Source: PNON01 sp964387025 (lineage in GTDB: Bacteria; Chloroflexota; Anaerolineae; Anaerolineales; Anaerolineaceae). Taken from it: 64,000 nt of DNA. Position numbers and translations under genes: made by a program. Each line of letters starts with the position of its first letter. The stretch's first letter is position 1. The notes beneath the pieces are model-generated. The model ran no database searches and was not told the origin of the DNA. It was given only the letters and a program-made list of their open reading frames with translations. Below are positions 9,654 through 18,403 of the stretch, piece by piece. The DNA is taken from contig CAYLUZ010000003.1 of NCBI GenBank assembly GCA_964387025.1, positions 347,444 to 411,443 on the forward strand, written 5' to 3'.

Positions 9654-9703
9654 TTTAATACAAGATTACCTGCCATCTTATTGATTTTATTCCAACATCA
9701 ACC

Positions 9704-9727
9704 AGCCCCGGTTTGTTCTCCGGGGCT
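9704..9727. terminator. Bidirectional stem-loop between convergent genes
   Basis: Perfect inverted repeat AGCCCCGG / CCGGGGCT with an 8-base loop between two convergent genes. Flanking T-tracts are short, so the assignment rests on the stem and position. Confidence 0.6.
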
Positions 9728-9748
9728 GTTCATTATCACAATTATGTC

Positions 9749-11413
9749 TTACGGCCAGGTCTGACAGGACGCTGTGCAATTGGTGGTGTTGGGCGGGTCG
9801 CAGGTTTCGCCCCAATCAACAATGCCGTTGCCGCAGACCGGTGAATAGCTTTGGCAGGAGGCTGTGCAGTTGACTACATTGGGCGGGTCGCATTGTTCTC
9901 CAACTGACAGATCGATGATACCGTTTCCGCAAACGGGCAGATAGGTCTGGCAGGAAGCGGTGCAGTCCACCGTGTTGGGCGGGTCGCATTGTTCGCCTGA
10001 GTCCACGATACCGTTGCCGCAGAATCCGAAGTAATTCCGGCATGAAGCAGTGCAGTTGGTCACATTGGGAGGATCACACTCTTCACCGGGATCTACAATT
10101 GCATTCCCGCAGAATGGAGTGTAATTCCGGCAGGAGGCGGTACAGTTGGTGGTATTGGGCGGATCGCATTCTTCTCTCGCATCGATGATGCTGTTGCCGC
10201 AGGTTGCAGTATAGTTGCGGCAGGAAGCTGTGCAGTCGGTGGTATTGGGTGGATCGCACTGTTCACCTGAATCCACAATTCCATTGCCGCAAACCGCTGT
10301 ATAGTTTTGGCAGGAAGCTGTGCAGTTAACCACATTGGGTGGATCACACTGTTCGCCTCTATCGACAATGCCGTTGCCGCAGGAGGCGATGTAGTTCTGG
10401 CACGAAGCTGTACAGTTGGTGACATTGGGCGGATCGCATTCTTCACCTGTCTCCAGGACAGCATTTCCGCACACACTGGCTGTCACCCGGCGGGCAGGCT
10501 GGATGCCAAAGAATGCCGGCGAACTGGTACCTGCCATCACATCCACCCTTTGCCAGGTACCTGGGGCAACCATTCCGCCTGAATAATTGAGTACCAGACA
10601 GTATGTTCCTTCTGCCAGCCCTGAAAAGCTGAAGTGCCCGTTTGCATCCGGAGACGTGGTAGTAATGGTATGCAGGCAGGTATCGTCTGCCAGGCTGAGT
10701 GGAAAGGTTGATTCGCCCGGTTCCACCAGGTCCTGGGTACCGCTCCGGTTCAGATCGTGATAGACATAACCGGCAATGGTGCCGGTTCCTCCGCTGGCCG
10801 GGCCGGTGCCGGGTGTGACTGCGGCGCTGGATGATATACCCCTAACTGCATAACAGTTGGCGTACAGCATGTCTTCCGCCAGGGCAGCCTGTTCACCATC
10901 CGACCACAGGCGTGCTCCCATACTTACATAAGCTGCATCCAATGGAGGAACGGGCGGGATAATGACCAGAGTTTCCTGGCTTCCACCGCTGACTGGCTGC
11001 TTGATTCCGCCGGGAATGGTCGACCCGCCTTTATCGCCGCTGCCGCGTGGGTCTGAATCGAGGGTCGTACATGTGGCATCCTTAAAGCGTTCAAACCACA
11101 CCTGCAATACCCCGGTAGCTGGAGCCATTCGGTAGCGCAGGGTGAGCGTGATCGTATTGCTGGGAGAAAGTCCGCTGGAAGCGGGGGGATTGACGCCTAA
11201 AATTTGGATGAAATCACCGCTGGCAGGCACGCCCGGAAGAACTGGCATGGAAACGGCTGCGGGGACGATTGCCGGTGGGGCACTGGCTGTTGGCGGACTG
11301 ACCGCTGCTGGTGCAGCGGGCGGAACAGTTGGTGCCGTTGGTAAATTACATCCGCTGAGCAAGATGATGGTGACGATGGAAAAAATGGTAAAGATCACTG
11401 ATGAATTTTTCAT
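9749..11413 (-). CDS. Lipoprotein with SdrD-B-like domain and eight Myxococcus-type cysteine-rich repeats
   Basis: Secreted, lipid-anchored protein of about 554 residues. The start at 11413 is chosen because GGAGGGATGG precedes it and it gives a clean signal peptide ending in the lipobox LLSGC; the frame extends 14 codons further upstream. A proline/alanine-rich linker follows, then a region of unknown fold, then a Cna-B/SdrD-like domain (GTIAGYVYHDLNRSGTQD). The last 245 residues are eight repeats of about 30 residues, CGNGIVDxGEQCDPPNxxNCTASC, matching the Myxococcus cysteine-rich repeat (DUF4215) with conserved CDPPN and CTASC. Such repeats are disulfide-bonded surface modules. Ligand unknown. 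Confidence 0.85.
   Translation of the reverse strand: MKNSSVIFTIFSIVTIILLSGCNLPTAPTVPPAAPAAVSPPTASAPPAIVPAAVSMPVLPGVPASGDFIQILGVNPPASSGLSPSNTITLTLRYRMAPATGVLQVWFERFKDATCTTLDSDPRGSGDKGGSTIPGGIKQPVSGGSQETLVIIPPVPPLDAAYVSMGARLWSDGEQAALAEDMLYANCYAVRGISSSAAVTPGTGPASGGTGTIAGYVYHDLNRSGTQDLVEPGESTFPLSLADDTCLHTITTTSPDANGHFSFSGLAEGTYCLVLNYSGGMVAPGTWQRVDVMAGTSSPAFFGIQPARRVTASVCGNAVLETGEECDPPNVTNCTASCQNYIASCGNGIVDRGEQCDPPNVVNCTASCQNYTAVCGNGIVDSGEQCDPPNTTDCTASCRNYTATCGNSIIDAREECDPPNTTNCTASCRNYTPFCGNAIVDPGEECDPPNVTNCTASCRNYFGFCGNGIVDSGEQCDPPNTVDCTASCQTYLPVCGNGIIDLSVGEQCDPPNVVNCTASCQSYSPVCGNGIVDWGETCDPPNTTNCTASCQTWP
9752..10470 (-). repeat. Coding tandem repeat, about 90 bp x 8
   Basis: Eight consecutive units of about 90 bp (one longer, carrying two extra codons in the seventh protein repeat) encode the cysteine-rich repeats of the lipoprotein. 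The DNA units are similar but not identical, indicating an old tandem expansion rather than a freshly amplified array. Confidence 0.85.
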
Positions 11414-11641
11414 AAACCATCCCTCCAGATTATGAACAATACATATATAAATCATACATCAAAGATTTGAAGAAAGAGTAATATTATTACGGGTTGTTTA
11501 TATAGTTAACCAAACGTCCTGAATGTTCATCAATATAACAATTCAACTATATAATGGAGGAGATAACCATAAATTCTTTGGTGGGAAAATTCGCAGCAGT
11601 CCTCAATATGAATCATGATCGGTTGGAAAGCAGGAGGGATG

Positions 11642-12022
11642 ATGGTACGATGTCATGGGCTTTTAGGCAAACACGATCTGTCAGTATCAGCGAACGGTGA
11701 AATCACCTGTTCGAAATGCAAAAGAAGGTGGGATCCACATAATAACGGGCAGGAAATTCTCCCCTATGGGTTTAAAAGCTGGGAAGCCTGGCATAAAGAA
11801 GCTTTTCAAAAACATAACGGTCAAACCATTTACCCGGGCAGCCGCCCGGAAACCCATTATGGCGGATATGATACCCGATTGGGTCATGAAGAAATAGCGG
11901 CTGTGTTTGCAGAACATATCATCAAGGCCAATAAAATGGATGACCAGGATCGCATCAAACAGATCCGGGAGCTGGCCAAAAAGGATCCGGGTGAATTCCT
12001 GCGGCAGCTATTCAAACCTTAG
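11642..12022 (+). CDS. Hypothetical protein with possible zinc-binding motif (126 aa)
   Basis: Soluble protein of unknown function. Its N-terminal part has a CHGLLGKHD segment followed by CSKCKRRW, a Cys/His arrangement that could bind zinc; the C-terminal half is helical and charged (EEIAAVFAEHIIKANKMDD). AGGAGG at 11632-11637 supports the ATG at 11642 (or 11639); the frame is open back to 11615. I do not recognise the family. It is followed by a flavodoxin gene 84 bases downstream on the same strand. Confidence 0.6.
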   Translation: MVRCHGLLGKHDLSVSANGEITCSKCKRRWDPHNNGQEILPYGFKSWEAWHKEAFQKHNGQTIYPGSRPETHYGGYDTRLGHEEIAAVFAEHIIKANKMDDQDRIKQIRELAKKDPGEFLRQLFKP

Positions 12023-12106
12023 GATCCTTCGGATAAGAAAATAGGGGTCAATACTGATTTCTTTATCGTATTTTTTTTCTACGTATTTGGCTGAGAGGTA
12101 ACGAGT

Positions 12107-12613
12107 ATGACAAAATTGGTTCTGGTGGGGTATACCACCCAATACGGGTCAACGAAGGAAGTAGCCGAGGCGATCGCGGGGACTCTGCGCGAAGGAGGGT
12201 TGGAGGTGGACCTTCAGCCGTTGAGCAAAGTGCGGACGCTTGAAGGTTACAGCGCGGTCGTACTGGGAGCACCGCTAATCATGTTCCACTGGCACAGGGA
12301 CGCGCTCAACTTTCTCTCCCGGCACCGGAACGCGTTATCGGAACGGCCGGTGGCAGTATTTGCACTCGGACCGACGCACAAACCGCACGATGCAGCCGAG
12401 TGGAAGGATTCGCAGGAACAGCTTGATAAAGAGCTGGCAAAGTTCCCCTGGCTGAAGCCCGCTGCCATCAAGCTGTTTGGCGGCAAGTACGACCCGGCGC
12501 TGCTGCGCTTCCCACTCAATTTGATGGCCGGCAAAGAGCCTGCCAGTGATATCCGGGATTGGGAAGCCATCCGGGCATGGGTTGGGGAGTTTAAGGCTGC
12601 CTTGGATGGATAG
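12107..12613 (+). CDS. Flavodoxin domain protein
   Basis: FMN-binding electron-transfer protein of 168 residues. The phosphate loop YTTQYGSTKEVAEAIAGTL lies at the N-terminus, followed by the alternating strands of a flavodoxin fold (YSAVVLGAPLIMFHWH, RPVAVFALGP). Length and motif resemble HemG-like menaquinone-dependent protoporphyrinogen oxidases and uncharacterised flavodoxins of the same group; without heme genes nearby a general flavodoxin call is safer. The ATG is preceded by GAGAGGTAACG. Confidence 0.85.
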   Translation: MTKLVLVGYTTQYGSTKEVAEAIAGTLREGGLEVDLQPLSKVRTLEGYSAVVLGAPLIMFHWHRDALNFLSRHRNALSERPVAVFALGPTHKPHDAAEWKDSQEQLDKELAKFPWLKPAAIKLFGGKYDPALLRFPLNLMAGKEPASDIRDWEAIRAWVGEFKAALDG

Positions 12614-12890
12614 CATAGATATCAAAACCATTTGAAAAATAGTAATTATTAATGTTGAAATTCAGCTATATAATTCAATAAGTACTATTAATCTTTGGCG
12701 GGGAAATGCACTCGGTCAGGAGACTGGCGCAAATAAACAAGAATTTTTGATACATGCCAGACACTTGTAAGAGAAAGACCTAAAATGTTCATTGACCAGA
12801 TAATAGCTATAGTAAATTTTTTATCCAATTTAAAGGATTCTCTTAAAACCAAAATGTAATTCTGGTCAAATCCTGATTACTAGGAGAAAA

Positions 12891-13902
12891 ATGGCACGTA
12901 ATTACGGAATTAGTTTGTCGATTACCGAAAACGAATTGATAGATTTACTTAATAAAATCCCACCAGACGATGTTATTGCATCTGGGGATTTTTTTTGCAC
13001 GTTTTAAATTGAATGAATTAATTTATAATCATCAATTTTTTGAAGCTATAAATCTAGGAGAAGAACTTCTTCGAAAAATTAAAGGAATTAATGAGAATAA
13101 ATTTAATAAAATTTGTTTAGGCGCGCCATTTTATTGGATGGGCATGGCAGCATATCTTATCCATGACTTTCAAACTGCAATTTATTATATTGATGCTTCA
13201 GTATCAGAAGATGTAGTAAATGTCCCAGAACAAAAAAATACACCGTCTCGTTTATTGCTAAGATTAGATGGTGAGGCAGATAACCAAGCCGCAAAAATCC
13301 TTGTCAATCATGCGCAGTCTAGGGTTAATGAAAGTATTGCTAGCTACAATTTATTAATGGATCATAACAATAAAGAGAATTACCATTTATCCATCAAAGA
13401 TATTCAAAAATATTTACTTGATCCGGCGATTGACTCTCCAAGTAATAGTTCCCGCTCAATCGCCTCAACATTTATTACTTTTTTTCTAGAATTCGATTAC
13501 CGAGCCTTTCAATTAATGATACGAAATAAACCTGGTACAAATGAAATATTTTTAATTCATTTATTTAAAGGTTGTTTATTATTTGAAAGTCTATTAAAGA
13601 ATAATCCAAAGATTAAGATATCCAAAATAAGTAATCTTGAAACTGCATTATTAAAGTTTTCTAAAGAATTTGAATTGCCAAATAAATTGGATATAGGAGG
13701 TGTAACTTTCCCTCAAGTGTTAGAGCAAAGTAATAAATCAGACGATCTAATTTCTACAGCTATTCTTATGACAGGTAAACTTAGAAATGTTCTGGGGCAC
13801 AATTTGGCTTGGGATGTTACTTTATCTCCTGAGCAATACATAGATGCATTTCATTTCATCTCGAAATCTTGTCTACATGCGATTTCTGTATTGTATCGTT
13901 AG
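12891..13902 (+). CDS. Hypothetical protein with C-terminal HEPN-like RNx3H motif, frameshifted near its start
   Basis: AT-rich gene, clearly different in composition from its neighbours. An ATG at 12891 with AGGAG upstream opens MARNYGISLSITENELIDLL; that frame stops near 13008. A run of eight T (12989-12996) is the break: dropping one T continues into the long frame ending at 13902 (ATG at 12970 if translated alone, 310 aa). The C-terminus has KLRNVLGHNLAW, an R-N-x3-H arrangement typical of HEPN-domain ribonucleases, many of which act in toxin-antitoxin or antiphage systems. The rest is helical and unrecognised. Composition suggests horizontal transfer. HEPN assignment is inference from one motif. 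Confidence 0.6.
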
Positions 13903-13947
13903 TTTATAACCTCTTTCGCGCTGGTTTCCTCACCGCGCGAGGTTTTG

Positions 13948-13971
13948 ACCAATATGTCTGTTCATATTGGT
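13948..13971. repeat. Perfect 9-bp inverted repeat
   Basis: ACCAATATG, a six-base loop TCTGTT, then CATATTGGT, located between the AT-rich gene and the terminator before the ABC exporter. It may be an operator or part of the transcript end; nothing decides between these. Confidence 0.4.
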
Positions 13972-14002
13972 GCTCACACATCACTTTTCCGCGACAAAAC
14001 AT

Positions 14003-14039
14003 AAATCCTAAAGGTTTTCAAAACCTTTAGGATTTTTTC
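14003..14039 (+). terminator. Rho-independent terminator
   Basis: Long stem AAATCCTAAAGGTTTT ... AAAACCTTTAGGATTT followed by a T run, 100 bases after the HEPN-like gene and before the ABC exporter. Confidence 0.88.
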
Positions 14040-14092
14040 TCCGATCAGTGCATGGACTATAATGAATGAAAACATTCAGGAAGAGGCAGAGC

Positions 14093-16021
14093 ATGCAGGG
14101 TAGAGGTAAAGGCGGGATGAAGAGTATGATCGCGGCGACGGATGAAAAGCCGAAGGTAACCATTCCGCTTCTGAAACGGGTGCTGAAGTATGCTCTCCCC
14201 TACCGGTTCATGATCATCTCCATGCTGGTGCTGATCCTGGTGCAAACAGCGGTCACGGTGGTCAACCCGCTTATCATGCGCGACCTGATCGACAGGACCA
14301 TTCCGCAGAAGAACTTCCAACGCCTGGTACTGCTGGCTGTAGCCATGCTGCTCATCCCCATGCTCAATGGCGGTTTCAATATATTGCTGCGGCGGCTGAC
14401 TGCCCGGGTGGGCGAGGGCGTCATCTTTGACCTGCGCGTAGCCTTATATGCAGCCTTGCAGCGCATGTCCCTGCGCTTCTTTACGAATACCAAAGTCGGT
14501 GAGTTGATGAGCCGCCTGAACAACGACGTGATCGGCGCGCAAAACGCGATCAGCAACACCATCGTCGGCATCATCACCAACCTGATCCAGGGGGTGGTCA
14601 TCCTGACAGTCATGCTGAGCCTGGAATGGCGCCTGACGCTGATCAGCGTTGTCATCCTGCCGCTCTTCATCCTTGCTGCCCGGCTGATGGGAACACGCCT
14701 GAGGGATATTGCCCGCAAGCAGATGGAAGCCAACGCGCACATTAACGCCCTGATGGGGGAGACGCTGAATATCGGCGGGGCTTTGCTGGTCAAGCTGTTT
14801 GGCCGCACCACCTTTGAAGTGGACCGCTTCAGCCAGCGGGCTGAATCTGTGCGCAGACTGGGGGTTCAGCGGGCATTCATGGGCTCCATTTTTATCACCA
14901 TTATTGGCCTGCTGACTGCGGTGGGTACGGCCATCGTGTACGGGCTGGGCGGGTATTATGTCATCCAGGGGCAATTCACCATCGGTACCATCGTGGCGCT
15001 CGGTGCTTACCTGGGGACCCTCTACAGTGCCTTGCAAGGCCTGGCCAATGCCCCGGTGGAATTTGCCACCTCGATGGTCAGCTTCGAACGGGTGTTTGAG
15101 GTGATCGACCTGCCGGTGGATATCCCCGAAAAGGAAGATGCAATTGAATTGAAAGACATTAAGGGTGCGATCAGTTTTGAGGATGTCACTTTCGAGTATG
15201 AGATTGGCGATGAATTCCTGCTGAGCGATGTGCATCGCTACGGAAGTGTTGACAGCGTCGCCACCGTCCTATCCGGTCCGCAGGAAGCAGAGGAAACCGT
15301 TGAGGTGGCTGTCCACAGCCAGGCGCGCGGCAGTGCCCTGGAAAACGTCACCTTCCGCGTGGAACCGGGGCAGCTCGTGGCGCTGGTTGGTCCCAGTGGG
15401 GCTGGGAAGACCACCCTCACCTATCTCATCCCGCGCTTGTATGATCCAACCAGCGGAGTCATCTGCATCGACGGACACAACCTGAAGGATGTTTCGCTCA
15501 CATCGCTTTCCCGCCAAATCGGCATGGTCACCCAGGAAACCTACCTGTTCCATGATACGATCCGCACCAACCTGCATTATGCCAACCTGGACGCCACCCA
15601 ATCCGAGATGGAAGCAGCCTGCCGGATAGCCAACATCCACCATTTTATAAATGACCTGCCCGAGCGGTACAATACCATCGTGGGCGAGCGCGGCTACCGT
15701 TTAAGCGGGGGAGAGAAACAACGTTTGGCGCTGGCGCGGGTCATCCTCAAAGATCCGAAGATCCTCGTGCTGGATGAAGCCACCAGCAGCCTGGACAGCG
15801 AATCGGAACAGCTCATCCAGGAAGCCTTGAAGCGGGTCATGGCTCAACGCACCAGCATCGTTATCGCCCATCGACTCAGCACCATCCTGGCAGCCGACCT
15901 GATCCTTGTCATCGACCGCGGGCAGATCGTTGAACGCGGTACACATACCGAACTGGTCGCTCGGAAAGGTCTGTATGCACAGTTATATAAAACTCAATTT
16001 CGAAAAGAAGGGAATTCCTGA
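14093..16021 (+). CDS. ABC transporter, fused membrane and ATP-binding domains (exporter type)
   Basis: Half-transporter of about 642 residues that should dimerise to export a lipid, peptide or drug. The N-terminal six-helix type IV membrane domain (from YALPYRFMIISMLVLIL on) is followed by an ATPase domain with Walker A VGPSGAGKTT, signature LSGGEKQRLALARV, Walker B ILVLDEATSSLD and the switch histidine in IVIAHRLST. The start at 14093 is chosen because AGGAAGAGG lies 6 bases upstream; the TATAAT at 14058 makes the earlier ATG at 14066 unlikely to be on the transcript. The ATPase domain carries an extra segment of roughly 45 residues between the first strand and ALENVTF, seen in some actinobacterial and Chloroflexota exporters. 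Confidence 0.92.
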   Translation: MQGRGKGGMKSMIAATDEKPKVTIPLLKRVLKYALPYRFMIISMLVLILVQTAVTVVNPLIMRDLIDRTIPQKNFQRLVLLAVAMLLIPMLNGGFNILLRRLTARVGEGVIFDLRVALYAALQRMSLRFFTNTKVGELMSRLNNDVIGAQNAISNTIVGIITNLIQGVVILTVMLSLEWRLTLISVVILPLFILAARLMGTRLRDIARKQMEANAHINALMGETLNIGGALLVKLFGRTTFEVDRFSQRAESVRRLGVQRAFMGSIFITIIGLLTAVGTAIVYGLGGYYVIQGQFTIGTIVALGAYLGTLYSALQGLANAPVEFATSMVSFERVFEVIDLPVDIPEKEDAIELKDIKGAISFEDVTFEYEIGDEFLLSDVHRYGSVDSVATVLSGPQEAEETVEVAVHSQARGSALENVTFRVEPGQLVALVGPSGAGKTTLTYLIPRLYDPTSGVICIDGHNLKDVSLTSLSRQIGMVTQETYLFHDTIRTNLHYANLDATQSEMEAACRIANIHHFINDLPERYNTIVGERGYRLSGGEKQRLALARVILKDPKILVLDEATSSLDSESEQLIQEALKRVMAQRTSIVIAHRLSTILAADLILVIDRGQIVERGTHTELVARKGLYAQLYKTQFRKEGNS

Positions 16022-16047
16022 CGGGTTACTTCTACCTCAGGACTGAT

Positions 16048-16320
16048 TCAAATTCCTGCGTTGCTCAGGGTATCCAGCAGTTTGGAGATCATGACGGTCA
16101 GGCTGGGGTGGGTGACTTCGAAATGCAGCAGGCCAGCGTCGAGGCGTTGAAAAATGGAAGCCTGAATTGGTGTAAGCTGCTCTTCTGAACGTTCCAGTAG
16201 TGCGCGGATATCCCCATCCAGGTCACTTAATATCGCAGTGCCTTTTTCATCAACTATTTGTGTTTTCTCGATCTCATCATGAAGTTGTTGGAGAAGTTTA
16301 CGAAGCTCTTCGTTTTCCAT
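16048..16320 (-). CDS. DUF4404 family protein
   Basis: Short helical protein of 90 residues. The opening (NEELRKLLQQLHDEIEKT) and the VTHPSLTVMISKLLDTLSNAGI ending match DUF4404, a family of small proteins of unknown function. No membrane segment or cofactor site. It is convergent with the ABC exporter 26 bases away and diverges from the phosphatase gene at 16535. Confidence 0.78.
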   Translation of the reverse strand: MENEELRKLLQQLHDEIEKTQIVDEKGTAILSDLDGDIRALLERSEEQLTPIQASIFQRLDAGLLHFEVTHPSLTVMISKLLDTLSNAGI

Positions 16321-16534
16321 GAGACTTGTCTCCTTATCTCTCTTTGTTATAGTTACATTCTAGCACAATAAACAGTGCATTCCTTGTGATGATGTGAAAC
16401 CCGACGTCTCCCATCCTCCCTTCATGATCAAAATCGGGAGGATATATTCTTCGGAGTAAATTCCATATATAATAATAAACGGTTATCGATGCACTATAAG
16501 GACTTGGCTATATTTACAAACACGTTGGAAGAAC

Positions 16535-17920
16535 ATGAACCCGGATCGATCACTCAATAAGAAATCCGAAGTATCAAGTACGGAAGATTTTCATACCAGG
16601 GCTTTACTGGCTGAGCAAAATGGCAATTGGGAAGAAGCTGCCCAATATTATTCCCGCTGCTTCCAACAACGCCATGCTGAGATCAACCTGCTCAACAGCG
16701 TACAGGAAGGTCTCTCTTCCCGGATGGATATGCCAAACATCTATAACCTGGTCGGTGACAAACTACGTGACACCTTTAATGCACAGATCGTCATGATCTC
16801 ACAATATGACCCGCAAACCCGTAGAATTTTCCACCATTACGCGGTGGAGAAGGGCGTCCACTTGCACCTGACCGAGTGGTCCCCTGTGGATACCTCCCGG
16901 GCTAAGATCGTTCAGACCGGTAAGCCTTTTATGATCAATTATGCTGAAATCCTGGAGTTGATCACCTCCGGGAAAATGCACGTGGTCCCCGGAACGCAGA
17001 TGCCAATGACCTGGCTGGGGGTTCCCATGCTGGTAGGCGATGAAGTGAAGGGCATTGTCAGCCTGCAGAACCTTGACCGGGAGAATGCCTTCACGCAATC
17101 AGATATCAACCTGCTCGCTACACTGACAAGCAGTATGTCGCTTTCACTTGAAAATGCCCGCCTTATGAAAGAGAGCCAACGTTTGTTGGGACTGTTGGAA
17201 GGGGAGATGGAGATCGCCCGCCAGACCCAGCACAGCATTCTGCCGGATAACTTACCGAGTAGAAAGGGTTATGATTTCGGGTCTCTCATCGTTCCGGCAC
17301 GTACGGTGAGCGGAGATTTTTATGATTTCATCCCCATCGGGCAGGACAGTTTGTCCATTGTGATCGGTGATGTGACGGATAAAGGTTTGCCGGCTGCTTT
17401 ATTCATGGCGCTGACTTTCAGCCTGATACGTTCGGAAACACGACACGAAGAAGACCCAGAACAAGTCCTTCAGAATGTTAACCGCGCACTGCTTACCATG
17501 AATGCTTCAGGGATGTTTGTTACTTTAATTTATTGCATACTTAATTTCCGTACAGGGCAAATGCGTTATGCACGCGCCGGACACCCACTACCGGTCGTGA
17601 TGGATGCCTCCGGGAAATGCCTGGATATCCCGATGAAAGCTGGGCAACCCCTGGGAATCTTTCCAGACGTGAAGATCGATCAACAGGAGATCCTGCTTCC
17701 ACATGGTGGTCTGGTATTGCTGTTTAGTGATGGTCTGGCGGAAGCCATCGATTCCAACGGCCAGGAGTTTGGGATTGAACGTGTGCGGGCAGAGTTTGCC
17801 CGATTCAGGAAAGCTTCAGCCGGGGATATCTGTAAAAAACTATGGGAAGCGGTCGAAGCGCACAGCGATGAGCATCTGCATCAGGACGATTTCACGGCGG
17901 TTGTGATCAAACGGGAATAA
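16535..17920 (+). CDS. GAF domain plus PP2C (SpoIIE/RsbU-type) serine phosphatase
   Basis: Signalling phosphatase of 461 residues. An N-terminal helical region is followed by a GAF sensor (residues about 60-215, VGDKLRDTFNAQIVMISQYDP ... LATLTSSMSLSLENARL), a short coiled linker and an RsbU/SpoIIE-type PP2C domain with metal-binding aspartates in SGDFYDFIPI and VIGDVTDKGLPAALFMA and again near the end (HQDDFTAVVIK). In RsbU-like systems such enzymes dephosphorylate anti-anti-sigma factors; no partner kinase or STAS protein lies nearby. Translation starts at the ATG after TTGGAAGAAC. Confidence 0.9.
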   Translation: MNPDRSLNKKSEVSSTEDFHTRALLAEQNGNWEEAAQYYSRCFQQRHAEINLLNSVQEGLSSRMDMPNIYNLVGDKLRDTFNAQIVMISQYDPQTRRIFHHYAVEKGVHLHLTEWSPVDTSRAKIVQTGKPFMINYAEILELITSGKMHVVPGTQMPMTWLGVPMLVGDEVKGIVSLQNLDRENAFTQSDINLLATLTSSMSLSLENARLMKESQRLLGLLEGEMEIARQTQHSILPDNLPSRKGYDFGSLIVPARTVSGDFYDFIPIGQDSLSIVIGDVTDKGLPAALFMALTFSLIRSETRHEEDPEQVLQNVNRALLTMNASGMFVTLIYCILNFRTGQMRYARAGHPLPVVMDASGKCLDIPMKAGQPLGIFPDVKIDQQEILLPHGGLVLLFSDGLAEAIDSNGQEFGIERVRAEFARFRKASAGDICKKLWEAVEAHSDEHLHQDDFTAVVIKRE

Positions 17921-18079
17921 GTGATGCAGACATAAGCTTATGTCGTTGATTTGTTGTGATGGAAAAATGATGTCCCTGAATTAAGCAATTAATAGACAAT
18001 AGTATAATTTGTGCAGTAAATCACTCAATTAATACTTTGTGAATGGAATCAATTTCCCTTCAAGGTCAAATAAATCGCA

Positions 18080-18403
18080 TTATCCCGGCCATCCGAAGCG
18101 TTCAAAGTCGATCACTCCATCCGGACTGAATATTACCCCTTCTTCTTCGAGCATTACCCTTTGCATATGTGAACCGAAGCCGTATCCGTGGGGACTGATC
18201 TTCCCTTTGACATTAATGACCCGCTGCCAGGGAACATCTGAATCTTTTGGCATGGACGCTAGTGCATATCCCACCATCCTGGCAGTGCATCCACCGGTCA
18301 GAAGTGCGATCTCACCATAATTACATACCTTGCCATACGGAATTTGGCGCACCATATCCAAAATGCGCGTATAGATTGGTTTTATCTCGGGCTGATCTGT
18401 CAT
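18080..18403 (-). CDS. Alkyltransferase-like DNA repair protein (MGMT family, no active cysteine)
   Basis: Protein of 107 residues with the DNA-binding domain of O6-alkylguanine transferases (YTRILDMVRQIPYGKVCNYGEIALLTG, then ARMVGYALA with the arginine finger). The active-site PCHRV of true transferases is replaced by PWQRV, with tryptophan for the nucleophilic cysteine, which defines alkyltransferase-like (ATL) proteins. ATLs bind O6-alkylguanine and recruit nucleotide excision repair instead of removing the alkyl group. The start overlaps the stop of the preceding gene by four bases, so the two are translationally coupled. Confidence 0.9.
   Translation of the reverse strand: MTDQPEIKPIYTRILDMVRQIPYGKVCNYGEIALLTGGCTARMVGYALASMPKDSDVPWQRVINVKGKISPHGYGFGSHMQRVMLEEEGVIFSPDGVIDFERFGWPG

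Noticed and set aside
9752..10470. Regular 90-bp periodicity resembling a repeat array such as CRISPR
   Set aside because: The units are in frame inside one coding sequence, encode the same cysteine-rich module, and vary throughout; there are no constant repeats with unique spacers.
12063..12631. Long minus-strand frames opposite the flavodoxin gene
   Set aside because: They are shadows of the GC-rich flavodoxin coding sequence; the plus-strand protein has a clear family and ribosome-binding site.
14200..15235. Long minus-strand frames opposite the ABC exporter
   Set aside because: Translations are low-complexity and unrelated to known families, while the plus strand carries all ABC motifs.
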